DNA of 64,000 bases from Myxocyprinus asiaticus (taxonomy: Eukaryota; Chordata; Actinopteri; Cypriniformes; Catostomidae). Made by a program: the position numbers and the translations under genes. The notes under the pieces were generated by a model. It searched no databases, was not told where the DNA came from, and saw nothing but the letters and a program-made list of their open reading frames with translations. The stretch is taken from NCBI RefSeq assembly GCF_019703515.2, contig NC_059362.1, forward strand, positions 24,736,826 through 24,800,825, in the 5' to 3' direction. Positions 1 to 11,714 of the stretch are shown here, piece after piece. Each line of letters opens with the position of its first letter. The first letter of the stretch is position 1.

Positions 1-890
1 CTGATAATTTACTCACCCTCAGGCCATCCTAGATGTATCTGAGTTTTTGTCTTCATCAAAACAGAATTTAAGATTTTTAGGATTTCATTTCAGGCCTCCT
101 CCTTTAAACAATGCAAGCGAATGTACTCGTTTGATTATTTTTTAGAAACAAAACAATATTTATATACTTTTTTAATTACAAATGTTCGCTTCCTTACATC
201 TCTGTGATGCGCACTCATGAGAGGGATGACGTAAGCTCGTTGGTAAGGTCACGCGTGGAGGAGGAGGCAGGAAGTGCATCACTGTTTACAAGAGAAACTT
301 GCATAGACAACAGACCAAGCACCATACACAAACCAAAACAGTCCAAAACATTTAAAAAATTGAAAATTAAAAAAAAGGTAAAAAGTTAATATTTTTCCCA
401 GCGTGCATTTTCTTTGGGGTTTCTGAAGGTTGAAGCATCCAGGATACACAAACCAAATGACCATTTTGAACAATACACTTATACAAATACAAATCTACAG
501 CAAAGACAATTAAACTTTTGTACAGCGCTCCTTCTCTTGTAAAAATGACGCGCTTCCTGCCTCCTCCTCCACGCGTGACCTTACCAATGAGCTTACGTCA
601 TCCCTCTCATGAGTGCACGTCACAGAGATGTATGGGAGTGAACATTTGTAGTTAAAAAGTTTATAAGTATTGTTTTGTTTCTAAAAATAATCAATTGTTT
701 GGGTTCAGAAGAACTTTACTTGTCGACTGGAGTCGTGTGGATTATTTTGATGCACCCTAAATATGCATTTTGGACCGTCAAAATAATGGGGTACATTCAC
801 TTGCATTGTTTAAAGGAGGAGGCCTGAAATGAAGAACTGGGTGAGTAAATTATCAGCAAATTTTCATTTATGGGTGAACTATTCCTTTAA
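1..890. mobile_element. Long foldback (palindromic) non-autonomous element
   Basis: Bases 1-18 are the exact reverse complement of bases 839-856. Further inside, 204-300 is repeated inverted at about 533-640 (both contain cctcctcctccacgcgtgac or its complement). The whole stretch is therefore an imperfect palindrome centred near base 428. The right end (857-890) carries the tgggtgaactattcctttaa motif that ends several other MITE-like copies in this window; its left partner must lie before base 1. No transposase is encoded; the short frames in it are palindrome artefacts. Confidence 0.75.
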
Positions 891-1691
891 GTGAAGTCTC
901 AGGTCTTCTGGCTGCATATACAACCAACCTTGACCCCGTACATCACAGAGTTTGAGAAACTCTCCTCTGGGTAGCAGACTCAAGTAGGGCAAATAAACCA
1001 CCCCAAATACGAACACAAAATGTGAGTAAAAGAAAAAAACTGACTCTTAGTCCAATAGACTTCCACACCCAAACTGGAACTCTACAGTCGAGTGAGAACA
1101 CATTTTCCTAAAACTGGAGTAGGCAAGCTTTAATAACTCCCCTACAGGCAGCCGGATGACACCCATAGAAGGCAAAATCATATCTGGGTTCCCCTTCTCC
1201 ACACTCGACCATACCAGACCTCACCTTGCACACATCCCATAAAGGGGTCAAGAAAGGTGTGGTCAGCACTAACCAAACAAAGAGCCCACATACAGGAATT
1301 AACCTCCTCATCCGATTCACTTACCCTAAAATGAGCTACAATGGGGTCTGGCAACATCACTGAGGCTCGTGCTTGATGCAATCCCTCATTCAAGCGTCCT
1401 ACCAGATAATACAGTTCTTACAAATCCCCCTCCATAACTAGAAGCACAAAGACTCACCACCAGGAAGGCAACGACATGGAGACCAGGCAAAAAAGGGGCC
1501 AGAGAGCTACCAGTCAACTCACCTCCTATCTAGGAAGGTATGCTGCTGTTTTGTTCCTGCAATAGAATTAACAAAGAAAAAGCACAACTTCCCAACACCA
1601 TCCTTACTCCATATAGTAAACACCAACCAGCTTGTCAAAATAAAACACCATTAAAAAAAACAAACACCCACATTTCTGCCCAAAATTGGTA

Positions 1692-1710
1692 GACCCTGCT
1701 GACTATGCCA
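1692..1710 (-). other. Candidate primer-binding site
   Basis: TGGCATAGTCAGCAGGGTC on the minus strand, starting three bases after the LTR end. A TGG start, matching a tRNA CCA tail, is expected of a retroelement PBS. The donor tRNA was not identified. Confidence 0.4.
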
Positions 1711-1713
1711 GAT

Positions 1714-2028
1714 TGTGGCGTGAAGTGAAAAATTCAAAATTATTGTTTAAGAAAAGAATAAGTCAGACTACGCCACCCTGGGAATTCCACCAAGGGAACT
1801 CTTTAACATCAGACCAAAAAGGTCACACAGGAATAAATTCTACATTCTACATGGAATAAAATCAAGAGACGTGGGTTCAAACACAAAATATTAATTATTT
1901 ATTTAAAACAATAATATTAAACAAAATTGATATAATCATGGAAGATTCAATTCAGTAGAGTAGCAACACTTGGTAATTGCACATGCAATATTTAAGTGAA
2001 GTCACAGGTTTATCTGGCTGCATACACA
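1714..2028 (-). repeat. 5' LTR of the minus-strand LTR remnant
   Basis: About 315 bases with TG at the 5' end and CA at the 3' end on the minus strand. Its first 31 bases recur at 922-892. The right part is AT-rich. Confidence 0.45.
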
Positions 2029-3929
2029 GTGCTATGAGGGATGAATTTTTTTTTTTTTTTTTACTGCAGTACTGTAACAACTTATTAGCAGCTGGTATAG
2101 GTTAACATTAAATCTATTAGTGCAAATCTATAAGACTTTTATTACAACTGTAAAAGTTGTAGTTAAAGGTTTTTAAATATGTTTAGGCTATTGTTTTTTT
2201 TTGTTTTTTTTTTTTTTTTTGTTTTTTAGAAGAAAAAAAAAATAGTATTTACATCAACCTTACCACAGTAAAGAGGAGCCATCAGTGGTCTTACCTGTGG
2301 TTATGGCCTTATTATAACAAATCCCACGTTTAAACTATGGAAGAACAATGGTAAACTTTCAAAAAGGCAAGGATCATTTGGAATGAAGGGGTTTCAATCT
2401 GGATTTCTGTGAAATATGGACAAACTATTGACAAAGTTTTCCTTCTGTTCTATTCTAGCATTCATATATTCTAAGAGGTGACTTAAATCATTAGGCCTGT
2501 GTCCTGGTACACTCATGTCATTCTCATTCAAATAAAATATGTCCAAACAAACCCATGAAGTTACAGTACAGTCGCCAGATACCTTTATCAGTTTTTGTGG
2601 GCCAGGGATTTTGGCAAGTGAAAATGCTGAGTGGCTAAAAAAAGTTAAAAGTTAATGTCAAGCCCAGATTATAAAGATACATATTTGAACATTAGCCCAT
2701 GTCTCTCTCTTCTTTTCCTTCTCCACTCTCTCTCTCTGATTTGCATTTGTATAGGCTTCTTACGGAACACTGCACCTCACGCTTTTTGTTTTATGCTAAG
2801 ACTAACCAAATAAATGTGAACGCCAATACACATGCAAAAGACAAACAAATACATAGCTTGCCTTCCCATTTGGTTTAGGTCACATTTTAAGTACTGAAAG
2901 ACCCCATGCCTTTCATAATACCATTTAAGACAACATCACTATTAAATCTAGCAAGTTTCCTGTCTTTTTGTTGAGCACATGTGTCTTCAGCAACCAGCCA
3001 TCAGAGTCTTAGAAATAGCGTGATATTGTATTTCCCCCTTGAAACGGAATAGGAACAAATTGTATTTTGATCTATGCGAATGCAAAATGCACCATGCAAT
3101 GTAAAGCGAAGCAATGCTGAGGAAGTCTAGTTCCTCTTTGTGTTATCAGCGTGCCCAGCCCTTTGGTTATTGTTAATATGATATGTATGCATGAGGAGAC
3201 CAGGTATCAAAAGCTGTGGCGAAATCCCTGTAAACGTCTCTGGTTAGGTAAAGCAGGTCACAGTTGCATTTGTATTCATGTGAGAGCCAATGAGCAGATT
3301 AATGAATAAATAAATGACAAGAAAACTCCTGATTGTTGCATAAATGTCAAAGAATGGATGATATCACAAAAGATGGATACAATCGGCAAAACAGGAATAT
3401 GGCTGATTGCAGTCAGGAGACAAATGTGAAAATAACTTAAGGAGTTGAACTTACACACAGGTCAACTTATGGAATTTTGATTCATTTTGTTATGACATAA
3501 TAATGTTATTTTCAAAAGATTAATAGTAAGTAGTTGGTCACAACAGTGCTTAGAGTCCTGCCTTTCAGTTGGAGTCTAGCTGGGTAATGTTATGCACAGA
3601 ATGCCACAGAAAGAGAATGACTGACTTGTTATCTCTCTGATGAGGGCACTTATTTCTAGAAGGAGAAATCGAGATGGAAAGTAGGGAAAGATCTAAGGAC
3701 ATTCTGCCAAAACAAGACTGAGGCTTATCACAAACACAGTGCACAATGAGAGTTCATCATTATTATTTAATGCTACAGCACCCCTTTGATCTGGTCTGCT
3801 TCAAGGCAGATGTCTCTTTCATATTGAGGGTAAAGAGTCAAACCTGTCACCTGCCATGCCCTGTCAGACCCAACTTTAGGCCATAACTATGTTGTGTCAA
3901 GAGCCCAGGACCTTAAACAATGGTACAGC
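2029..3929. other. Gene-free AT-rich stretch
   Basis: Holds poly-T runs at about 2047-2062 and 2194-2226, and a pyrimidine-rich TC tract near 2701-2740. No frame longer than about 60 codons resembles a protein, and I see no repeat structure that I can name. Confidence 0.6.
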
Positions 3930-3939
3930 TGTCTGTGCC

Positions 3940-4083
3940 CAAAATTAGCACATGATGCTAACAATGCTAGGTTAATGGGTTTGATTCTCAGGGAACACAT
4001 ATAGTGATGAAATGCATACCTTAAATTAACTATAAGTTGCTTTGAATAAAAGTGTCTGCCAAATGCAAAAATTTAAATGTAAC
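3940..4083 (+). mobile_element. tRNA-derived SINE fragment
   Basis: The head contains a pol III B-box-like GGTTTGATTCTCAGG at about 3978-3992, preceded by a ttagcac-type A-box-like segment. The 3' part ends with gctttgaataaaagtgtctg, then ccaaatg. The same tail is seen at 62650-62690 and, inverted, at 7430-7470; in fish it is shared by LINE and SINE 3' ends. The head is too degenerate to be a tRNA gene. Confidence 0.6.
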
Positions 4084-4658
4084 CACCAAAACCTTAGGTA
4101 TAGTTCCATTTTGACGCAAATGCTCAGTGCCTGCGTAGAGTTCATCGCAAGCCTGTCAAAGTATACTCCATATAACTGTGCGCACATACACACTATAGTG
4201 TGCACGTATGCATGCTATGACTGCTTTGAGAGACTGGACTATTTCTCCTCAGGAGTTTAGACCCTTAAAGTTGCCTTTATTTCCTTCAGGCTTGAGCTAT
4301 ACAAATGCAGGTATCTCCAGACCTCCTCACACATGCATTCTCGATGTGCACATCCACTGTTGTTGTTTTACCTTCATCTCCTGATGTTTAGTGGCGAATA
4401 CATCTTCTTCTAGCGTTTCTTCATGATAGTAATGGCTCAAATGTGAGTGCTGCCACCTTGTGGACCCACTAATCAGTGCAAATAATTCCAAGGCATACGC
4501 ATTCTAAACCATTCAAAGACGCATAGTTAGAAAAATCTGACTATGCGCATTCAGTGCTCGGGCACTCTGCTGATGACAAGATTTGCATCACGCGTCCTGA
4601 GCGTTCGCGTCCGACCAAAGCATACTCTGGGCTTAAGTTTTTTTTTAAAATAAAAATA
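4084..4658. other. Gene-free stretch
   Basis: No coding or RNA gene is seen. The part near 4560-4620 is CpG-richer than its surroundings and resembles the sequence after the duplicated repeat (5530-5570), but I cannot assign it. Confidence 0.5.
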
Positions 4659-4704
4659 TACACTACCGGTCAAAAGTTTTGAAACTCGTACTCAATAGAA
4701 AATA

Positions 4705-5590
4705 TTCACTACTAAAGCAAATGTACATTGTTTTAAAGGAGTTTTAGATATTTATTTTGGAAAACAATCCAAAACAAAAACAAATCAAAAACATATTTTG
4801 TTGCAGTGTATAATGGGGCGAAGACAACCTCTCTCACCTTTCTGTTCACTTAAAAACAAAAAAAAAAAACAACAAAAAAAGCAAATGTATTATTATTAAT
4901 AAAGCTGTGTATTGCCAATTTTCTTCACGATAAGAAATGCACAGTGACATACACTACCAGTCAAAAGTTTTGAAACACTTACTCATTCTTTATTACATTT
5001 TTTTAAATTTTTTTTTTTACATTTTAGAATAATAGTAAAGTCATCAAAACTATGGAATAACATAAATGGAACTATGGGAATTATGTTGTGACTAAACAAA
5101 ATCCAAAATAAATAAAAACTGTGTTATATTTTAGCATCTTCAAAGTAGTCACCTTTTGCCTAGAATTTGCAGACATGTACTCTTGACATTTTCTCAACCA
5201 ACTTCTTGAGGTATCACCCTGGGATGCTTTTTAAACAATAATGAAGGAGTTCCCATCTATGTTGAGCACTTATTGGCTGCTTTTCTTTATTATTTGGCCC
5301 AAGTCATCAATTTCAAAAACTTTTAGTTTCATAATGAAAACAGTTAATATGGTGGCACAATTATATTTTTGTCTACAAAATTAATTTCAAACATTTAAGC
5401 ATACGCCTTCAGATCAAAACGTTTTTAAGATCATGAGAAACATTTCAGTCAAGTGTTTCAAAACTGTTGACCGGTAGTGTATATTATGATTCAATCAGTC
5501 ATGAGCCATCACATTATAATCTAGCTGCATTAAGCATGCGTGCTCGAGGGATGAGCGTCCTCGTGACAAGCACATCAGTCAATATCATAA
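4705..5590. repeat. Diverged direct repeat, copy 1 (carries Tc1-like MITE)
   Basis: Matches 6605-7285 nearly base for base outside the Tc1 insert: 4716-4850 matches 6608-6750, and 5482-5575 matches 7202-7280. The matching flanks extend well beyond the inserted Tc1-like element, so the two copies are of a larger repeat that already carried it. An isolated Tc1-type terminus (tacactaccggtcaaaagt) lies just upstream at 4659. Confidence 0.7.
4950..5481 (-). mobile_element. Tc1-like element, internally decayed (copy A)
   Basis: Terminal inverted repeats tacactaccagtcaaaagt (4950) and its near complement ending ..ccggtagtgta (5481), abutting TA. Minus-strand translation between about 5290 and 5120 resembles the C-terminal end of Tc1 transposases (a YLKKLVEKM-like stretch, then a stop-broken AKG-like motif). 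No DDE core remains, so this is a non-autonomous deletion derivative. Confidence 0.7.
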
Positions 5591-5655
5591 TTTTTCTGAA
5601 AACTAAGGCCTGTCATAAATTAATGGGACAGATATCATGCCAGCCATGATATGAA

Positions 5656-5687
<32 letters not shown>

Positions 5688-6011
5688 CAAACTACCAGAT
5701 CATTTGGATTCTGGAACAGAAAAGGTCATGAGAATTTTGCTGGATATCTGCAGGAGAGATTTAAGAATTATTTAAGTGCTCCAAGGTTATCAAAATCAGG
5801 TGAGCACTGATAGGAATGTCTATTGAAGCTTCCTGCAAAAGATAATTGTCCACCACATGCCTCTCTTTGACTTCCTCCCATGACCCCCTAATGAGGTCAA
5901 GTAGTGTTTGGGTGTAATTGTGTTATGTTTAGAAAGGCTGAAGGATGAAGGGAGTCTCTTTATAGTCAATAAGAGTTAAACGAACTAACATTTAAATGTA
6001 CATGTGTGCCC
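5591..6011. other. Gene-free stretch with poly-T
   Basis: A 27-base T run at 5661-5687 is followed by anonymous AT-rich DNA. No gene is seen. Confidence 0.5.
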
Positions 6012-7285
6012 TAGGGCTGCAACTAATGATTATTTTGATAATCGATAAATCTAATGATTATTAGAACGATTATTCTACTATTCAGAAATTATTGCAAAGA
6101 TTAATCATTAGCTCTTAATCGATTCTTCAGCTTGTGCCCCAAATTAAAGGTTGTATCAAAAATCATCTTTTAAAAATACCTTTAAATGACATTCACTGAA
6201 TTGAAGGGGGGAAAAATAATTTTTATTAAGATTAATTCAGTAAAGAAATTCAATGCAAAAAAAAAATAAATAAATAAAAAAAATAAAAAAAAATCCTATT
6301 GTTATCAAGTGTTTTTGTCTTGTTTTCCATTTAAAATAGTCTAAAAATCCAAGATACATTTACTTGAGAAGTGTATTTTGTATATAAGTGTATTTTTTCA
6401 CTTGGTAATACTTCTGCGAGTGCAGTAAAGAATAATATACTTTTATTAAAGATCTATTCTCTAAAAGCAAGTCTGAATATCTTATATGCTGCTTCTCAGG
6501 TGAATGCATCTTTTGTTAAAGGATTTTTAGATATTTTAAAATATTTGTATTTTTAATATTATATTCAACATTCTCAGATAACAATTTTTTCTTCTGCAGT
6601 ATTGCTGCTAAAGCAAATGTACATTGTTTTAAAGGAGTTTTAGATATTTATTTTGGAAAACAATCCAAAACAAAAACAAATCAAAAACGTATTTTGTTGC
6701 AGTGTATAATGGGGCGAAGACTACCTCTCTCACCTTTCTGTTCACTTCAATCCATCTTTAACACAAAAAAATAAATAAATAAAAAATATTCTCTCTTATT
6801 AATAAAGCTGCGTATTGCCAATTTTCTTCACGATAAGAAATGCACAGTGACATACACTACCGGTCAAAAGTTTTGAAACACTTACTCATTCTTTATTATA
6901 ATGTATCACCCTGGGATGCTTTTTAAACAGTATTGAAGGAGTTCCCATCTATGTTGGGCACTTATTGGCTGCTTTTCTTTATTATTTGGTCCAAGTCATC
7001 AATTTAAAAAAAAATTTTTTTTTTATTTTTTTTTATTGAATTTTAGTTTTATAATTAAATAAATTAATATGGTGGCACAATTATATTTTTGTCTACAAAA
7101 CTAATTTCAAACATTTAAGCATACGCCTTCAGATCAAAAGATTTTTAAGATCGTGAGAAACATTTCAGTCAAGTGTTTCAAAACTTTTGACCGGTAGTGT
7201 ATATTATGATTCAATAAGTCATGAGCCATCACGTTATAATCTAGCTGTATTAAGCATGCGCACTCGAGGGATGAGCGTCCTCGCG
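6012..7285. mobile_element. Probable hAT-like non-autonomous element with inserted Tc1 MITE
   Basis: Begins TAGGGCTGCAACTAATGAT followed by repeated ATTATT/ATCGAT motifs, a terminus type common in fish hAT-like elements. The right half (6605-7285) is copy 2 of the repeat at 4705-5590. No transposase and no matching right terminus were found, so the hAT assignment rests on one end only. Confidence 0.4.
6853..7201 (-). mobile_element. Tc1-like MITE (copy B)
   Basis: Ends tacactaccggtcaaaagt (6853) and ..ttgaccggtagtgta (7201) are inverted copies. The interior is a shorter version of copy A: 6901-7140 aligns with 5205-5425. It has lost all but a scrap of transposase 3' sequence and is 349 bp long. 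Confidence 0.7.
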
Positions 7286-7420
7286 ACAGAATGTGCCTCA
7301 GCTGGGTGAATTTTCAATCTCTCCCCCTTAGATCGGGACATTTGCGCAACTCATAGAAGAGGATGGGATGGCCATAGAGTGTGCTGGAACTTTCCCTGGT
7401 GGGCCGGCTGTCAAAACCAA

Positions 7421-7800
7421 ATTTACATTTACATTTATTCATTTGGCAGACACTTTTATCCAAAGCGACTTACAAAAGAGGAAAACATAAGCGAATCATC
7501 TTAAGGAGACAGTGGTATGAAAAGTGATGTATTACAAAGTTTCACTAGCATCATAATAGTATTCAAAATAGAATAAAGTGCAACAGAAAATTATATATTT
7601 TTTTTTTTGTTTGTTAATGACTGGTTAAGTGCTTATGGAAAAGATGTGTTTTTAGTCGTTTTTTGAAGACAGAGAGTGAGTCAGCTTCACGGATTTAAAT
7701 ACAAGATCATTCTAAAAAGATTTAAGGGGAGAAAACATTCTGCCATCGTTAGGCCAGCCCATTTAAGCCCCAGATCCTAGCAGACGCAGCTTCAGTTGTT
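7421..7800 (-). mobile_element. LINE 3' end fragment (L2-like)
   Basis: On the minus strand the sequence ends with the shared fish LINE/SINE tail (cgctttggataaaagtgtct, then gccaaatg) and a short-tandem tail of ATGTAA units at 7421-7436. Around 7740-7600 the minus strand reads an FKKRLKTHLF-like motif, typical of the C-terminus of L2/CR1-type ORF2 proteins, broken by a stop and indels. The rest of the element is missing. Confidence 0.55.
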
Positions 7801-8449
7801 CCAGTGGTAGGAATATTCCTGATAACCGAATTTATGTACAGATCTGGGTGCATGACTGATTATATAATTATGCTGTTGTTGTTTTGTTTTGTTTTTTTAC
7901 ATGTTATTTTTCATATAATTAATTGCACTAAATCAACGTGTTAAATCGGAAGCCCTCTTAAATAATAAATAGTAACATAGTAGAATACTGTCTTAACTTA
8001 CCTTCATATCATGTTAAAGCAATATAACTTTCTACCATGAAACCTCAACTGCTCTTTTCTGTATATTGAAAGTAATTGTGGTTACAAAAATGACACACAA
8101 AAAAAAGCACCAGAAACATAGTCCATACAGCTCGTGCTGTATTTTCCAAGTCTTTTGAAGCCATACGATAGCTTCTAATTTCAATAGTTTTTAATAGAAA
8201 ATGTTAGTCGTTGTTTGCTGAAAAACATCCCCTTTACCGTAGCTCTTAAATCTCATTAGCATTTGCACATATTCAAACATGTCATGTCAAGGCGCATCTT
8301 GCCAGATTTTATACCAATAACATGAAAACATAAATAATTCTCACATGTTTAATTATTAACATCAAATGTGATCTTGGTGAATTTTTTGTCACTTTGCATA
8401 ACTCAACAGCCTCAGTCCCTATTAATTGTATGGAAAAGAGCAGCACAAG
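7801..8449. other. Gene-free AT-rich stretch
   Basis: No gene, RNA or named repeat is seen. Confidence 0.5.
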
Positions 8450-8571
8450 CATTCTTCTGAACATCTCCTTTTGTGTTCCACAGAGGAAAGAACGTCACAT
8501 GGGTTTGGAATTACATAATGGTGAGAAAATGATGACATAATTTTCATTTTTGGGTAAACTATTCTTTTAAG
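8450..8571 (+). mobile_element. MITE end fragment (tgggtgaactattcc family)
   Basis: The run from catctccttttgtgttccac to ttttgggtaaactattctttt matches the right arm of the element at 33665-33928 and the fragments at 27976, 28139 and 30296. Only one arm is present here. Confidence 0.6.
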
Positions 8572-9455
8572 GTGAGCAGAGTTTCCCAGAAACCATGTGT
8601 CTCACACCATGATGATCTCTGTATTCAACAGTGCCTTTGGGTTATGCAACTTGCATCTATAGCCACTCTGTCCTAGACCAGCAGTGCTACTCCTCTCTAG
8701 ATTTGTATTTTTCCATGTCTTTCTCATTCATCCCCCATGACTTCCTCTCAGTGTCTGTCTCTTCTCACTGAGAACAGATGTGGCACTTCTCTCCTGTGTG
8801 TCTTATGTCGACAAACCTTCTCCCATCACACTCTCTTCTCTCTCTCTCCCTCTAATTTTTCCTCTCTGTCTCTCTTTCCTTCTGTCCCTGTCTCTAGCTC
8901 CCGGTAGGATCAAAGATGCACATACACACAGTTAATAAACACATCAAAATGCTAAACAAAACAGCCCTTAAATGCTCAGGAGAGAGGGAGGCAGGAAGAA
9001 AGAGAGGGATGAATAAGAAAGCAAGAGCTGATAGCCATCAGATCAAAAGGCAGAGCAGAGGAGAAAAATAGGGTTTTCAGAGGAGTGCATGAAAATGAGT
9101 GTAAGCAAACACCCTTAATAATGTCACTTCACAGCCACTGGCAAAGCAACAAAGCATAGGGATATTGAGCTACTGTATCCATGATTTTGTTTCCATGTTT
9201 ATCAGTTAAAGAATGTGCTGTGTCATGGGAATTTTTACATACAGAAGAGAAATAAAAACAGTAATGATTATAGATATATAGTATTTATTGCTTTCTTAGT
9301 GTATCTATACAATTAATTATTCATTGACTACATGGAAAACAACTCTAAAGAAGGATGCACTCCAGACAAGAAGTGCCATGCCACATTGCATCACAGGTAG
9401 GACGAAGCAGAGGTATCGCACATAGAACGTGTGTCCCTCACAAGGGGATCATCAT
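8572..9455. other. Gene-free stretch with pyrimidine-rich tract
   Basis: A TC/CT-rich simple tract occupies about 8820-8897, and a GA-rich stretch lies at about 8980-9065. No coding sequence is recognisable. Confidence 0.5.
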
Positions 9456-9495
9456 TTTGGGGGTCCTTGGCATCAAAAAGTTTGAAAACCCCTGG
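9456..9495 (-). mobile_element. Possible hAT-type terminus
   Basis: The minus strand reads CAGGGGTTTTCAAACTTTTT then GATGCCAAGGACCCCC. A CAGGGG..CAAAC end is common in hAT elements. Only one end is seen. Confidence 0.3.
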
Positions 9496-9499
9496 TCTA

Positions 9500-11714
9500 G
9501 GGTTATGTTCATGTGAACTATAAAAATATATGGCATGCTTGCATGCATCTGGTTGCAATAATCATAGTATATAATTATTATATAGTGCATTCCTCATACT
9601 CTAGCCTCTTGTCCCTGAATGAATTGCCTGCAGAGACCAGTTACAATGCATCCAAGTGCCTTTTGGTGCATGTTAAATTTCGATGGCAATCCAACAAATA
9701 CTTCAAGAACACAGAGAAACAAACTTTCATTAGAACTAATAGGTACAGTATCAGTTCACATTATGCATACTGGATAACTGTTGAACAAAGCTCTTGATGT
9801 CCACAGATTTAGACATTACTTGCAAACAAGAAACAAAACAGAGTTGCTACAAATATCAAAACTGCTGCAAAATGAACAGTGTTTCTAAGCTTACACACTT
9901 ATTTTGTGTTTCCCTTAGATTCCACTGCAGGTTTCCAATATGCCCACTAAATCAGGTTGATGTGATTCTGACATGGCCTCCTGCTGGTGCTCAGTGGGTC
10001 TCCAGAGTGGGCTTTAATAGCTTCTGACAGGGGAATCAAAGAGCAAGACGGAGAGGCATGATAAATAACAGGTCTTTATTAATTACAGGGCAGGTGGACA
10101 GCAACGAGTCAGAAGTAAAGAAAAGGCTCCGAGCCGCATGTGATTCGGCTCAGAGCTAATGAAGCTTGGGATTTTGCGACGGATTCTGAGCAAGACACAC
10201 ATGCAGAGAGAGGAAATGAAAACACAGTCGCTAGCACCTAATTAGCACCTCCATTCGTCATTAAATCTGGAACAATATGAGCATAAGGAAGCCACAAAAG
10301 TTTGAAGGAGTGTTATTGTGTTGTGGGAAGTTTTATGCCCAAGTGTGTATTTGTATGCATTCCAAAGTAAGACCAATTTTCCATGGTTAGCTAAGGAACT
10401 TCCTGTGTGTTATGATAAACCATAATTTACACTGTTTGTCTAAAGATGTACTTTCTTACAATATATGTTAAATTGGTTTAACAGTTCTGTAAACCCGTTA
10501 AAATAGAGTAAGTTACATTTTAGAAACAATATGGCCAGTTATTTTGTCTGTTTTTGCTATGAAAATAGACTGATGTGTGTGAACGAACAGTGTGCAGACT
10601 GACAGAAAATGGCACAAACACAGACGAGCTGAGAGATACAAACAGTGAAGTGACCCTGTGATATTTTACATATCAGTACTCTTCTCGTTTAATAGCGCTT
10701 GTCTTATCAAATTGGAGGGCCAGAACTAACTGTATAATAAAGATTATCCAACATATTGTTATGTTGTCAATAGATAGAAAATGTAAAGCTAAAATGACTA
10801 TCTGTGACAATGAGAAAATGAAAACTGTAGAAGATGTTCCACGTCAGTCTGCTTCATGAAAGATAATTGGTATCAGCAAAGACCCTCTTCAGAGAGAGGC
10901 GCCCAGTGAAATGGGATTTACTGCATTCGAGTCTCAGATTTGGCCTGATTTTTAGTCACCTTGACCTCAGTACACATTATTTTTGCAGTATAGTAAATCC
11001 TACATTATGTGCAATATATCACACATGCGCTGTAGAAAACATTACATTTATGGTCAATCTATTGCTATGGCAGCTGGCAATCTGTCTTAAAAAAAAAAAA
11101 AAAAAACTGCAATCATAATACAGTTTTCCCTTAACAAAGGGAACCACTTGCCATTTTCAACTACACACAATGCTTGCAGAACAGTGATGTCATCAAGTTG
11201 ACCCACCTGAAACACAGGCGGAGCGTATCCATCTACAGCTCCATTCAGGTGCATTAGCAGAGGTTGTAACTGTGCGTGTCTATTTGATGCTTTATTTTCT
11301 TTGCAAAACCTTATGCTCCAGATGTGTCAATAAACTTGAGGTGAACCACGGTGCCACTGCTTACCGAACCATGGGTGGCAAACCACAGTGGCGCCTGCAG
11401 CTGTACGGCCGTACGCACCGTGCATACCATGAGCGCTCCGACTGACCTGAGAAATATTTACTCTCAGAATATTTCATCAATCATGAAATGTGTCCCGTAT
11501 TTCTGTTGGCTATTTAAAAGAACTAGCAATGCCCAATTTGCAAATGAATAATTCTTTTGAGTCAGTTCTTTTCAGTGAATTAGCCAAACGGGCTTGCAAA
11601 ACTGTTTGAATTGATTTGTGATTCAGTACAATTCATTCAGAGCACTCTCTCACTGAATCATTTGCAGCGGTTTCTCACTCAGTAAAACAGTATTGGGATA
11701 TCTACGAATACAGA
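9500..11714. other. Gene-free stretch; hairpin at 10126-10156
   Basis: No convincing gene. The frames at 9513-9797 and 9794-10027 have no recognisable composition or motif. Bases 10126-10136 (GCTCCGAGCCG) pair with 10146-10156 (CGGCTCAGAGC) with one mismatch and a 9-base loop. Around 10220-10262 the sequence is less AT-rich and contains an inverted gctag..ctaattag motif. Poly-A lies at 11091-11106. Bases 11530-11690 contain recurrent gattca/gaatca motifs. Confidence 0.45.

Larger units (their letters stand above)
892..2028 (-). mobile_element. Short LTR retrotransposon remnant
   Basis: Read on the minus strand, bases 2028-1990 and 922-892 begin with the same sequence (TGTATGCAGCC.. and TGTATATGCAGCC.., then ..CTGTGACTTCACTT and ..CTGAGACTTCACTT). 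They look like the starts of the two LTRs. The upstream LTR ends in CCACA at 1714 and is followed after 3 bases by a TGG-starting primer-binding-like site. The body between them is only about 0.8 kb and keeps no recognisable gag or pol, so it is heavily deleted. The 3' LTR is cut off after about 31 bases by the foldback element at 1-890. The superfamily is not determined. Confidence 0.5.

Noticed and set aside
204..640. Inverted repeats as a possible CRISPR or other array
   Set aside because: There are two inverted arms of one palindrome, not direct repeats with spacers; the organism is a vertebrate.
3940..4083. tRNA gene candidates at 3.94, 49.03 and 62.59 kb
   Set aside because: Only A-box/B-box-like heads are present; acceptor stems do not pair and a SINE-type body or tail follows, so they are SINEs.
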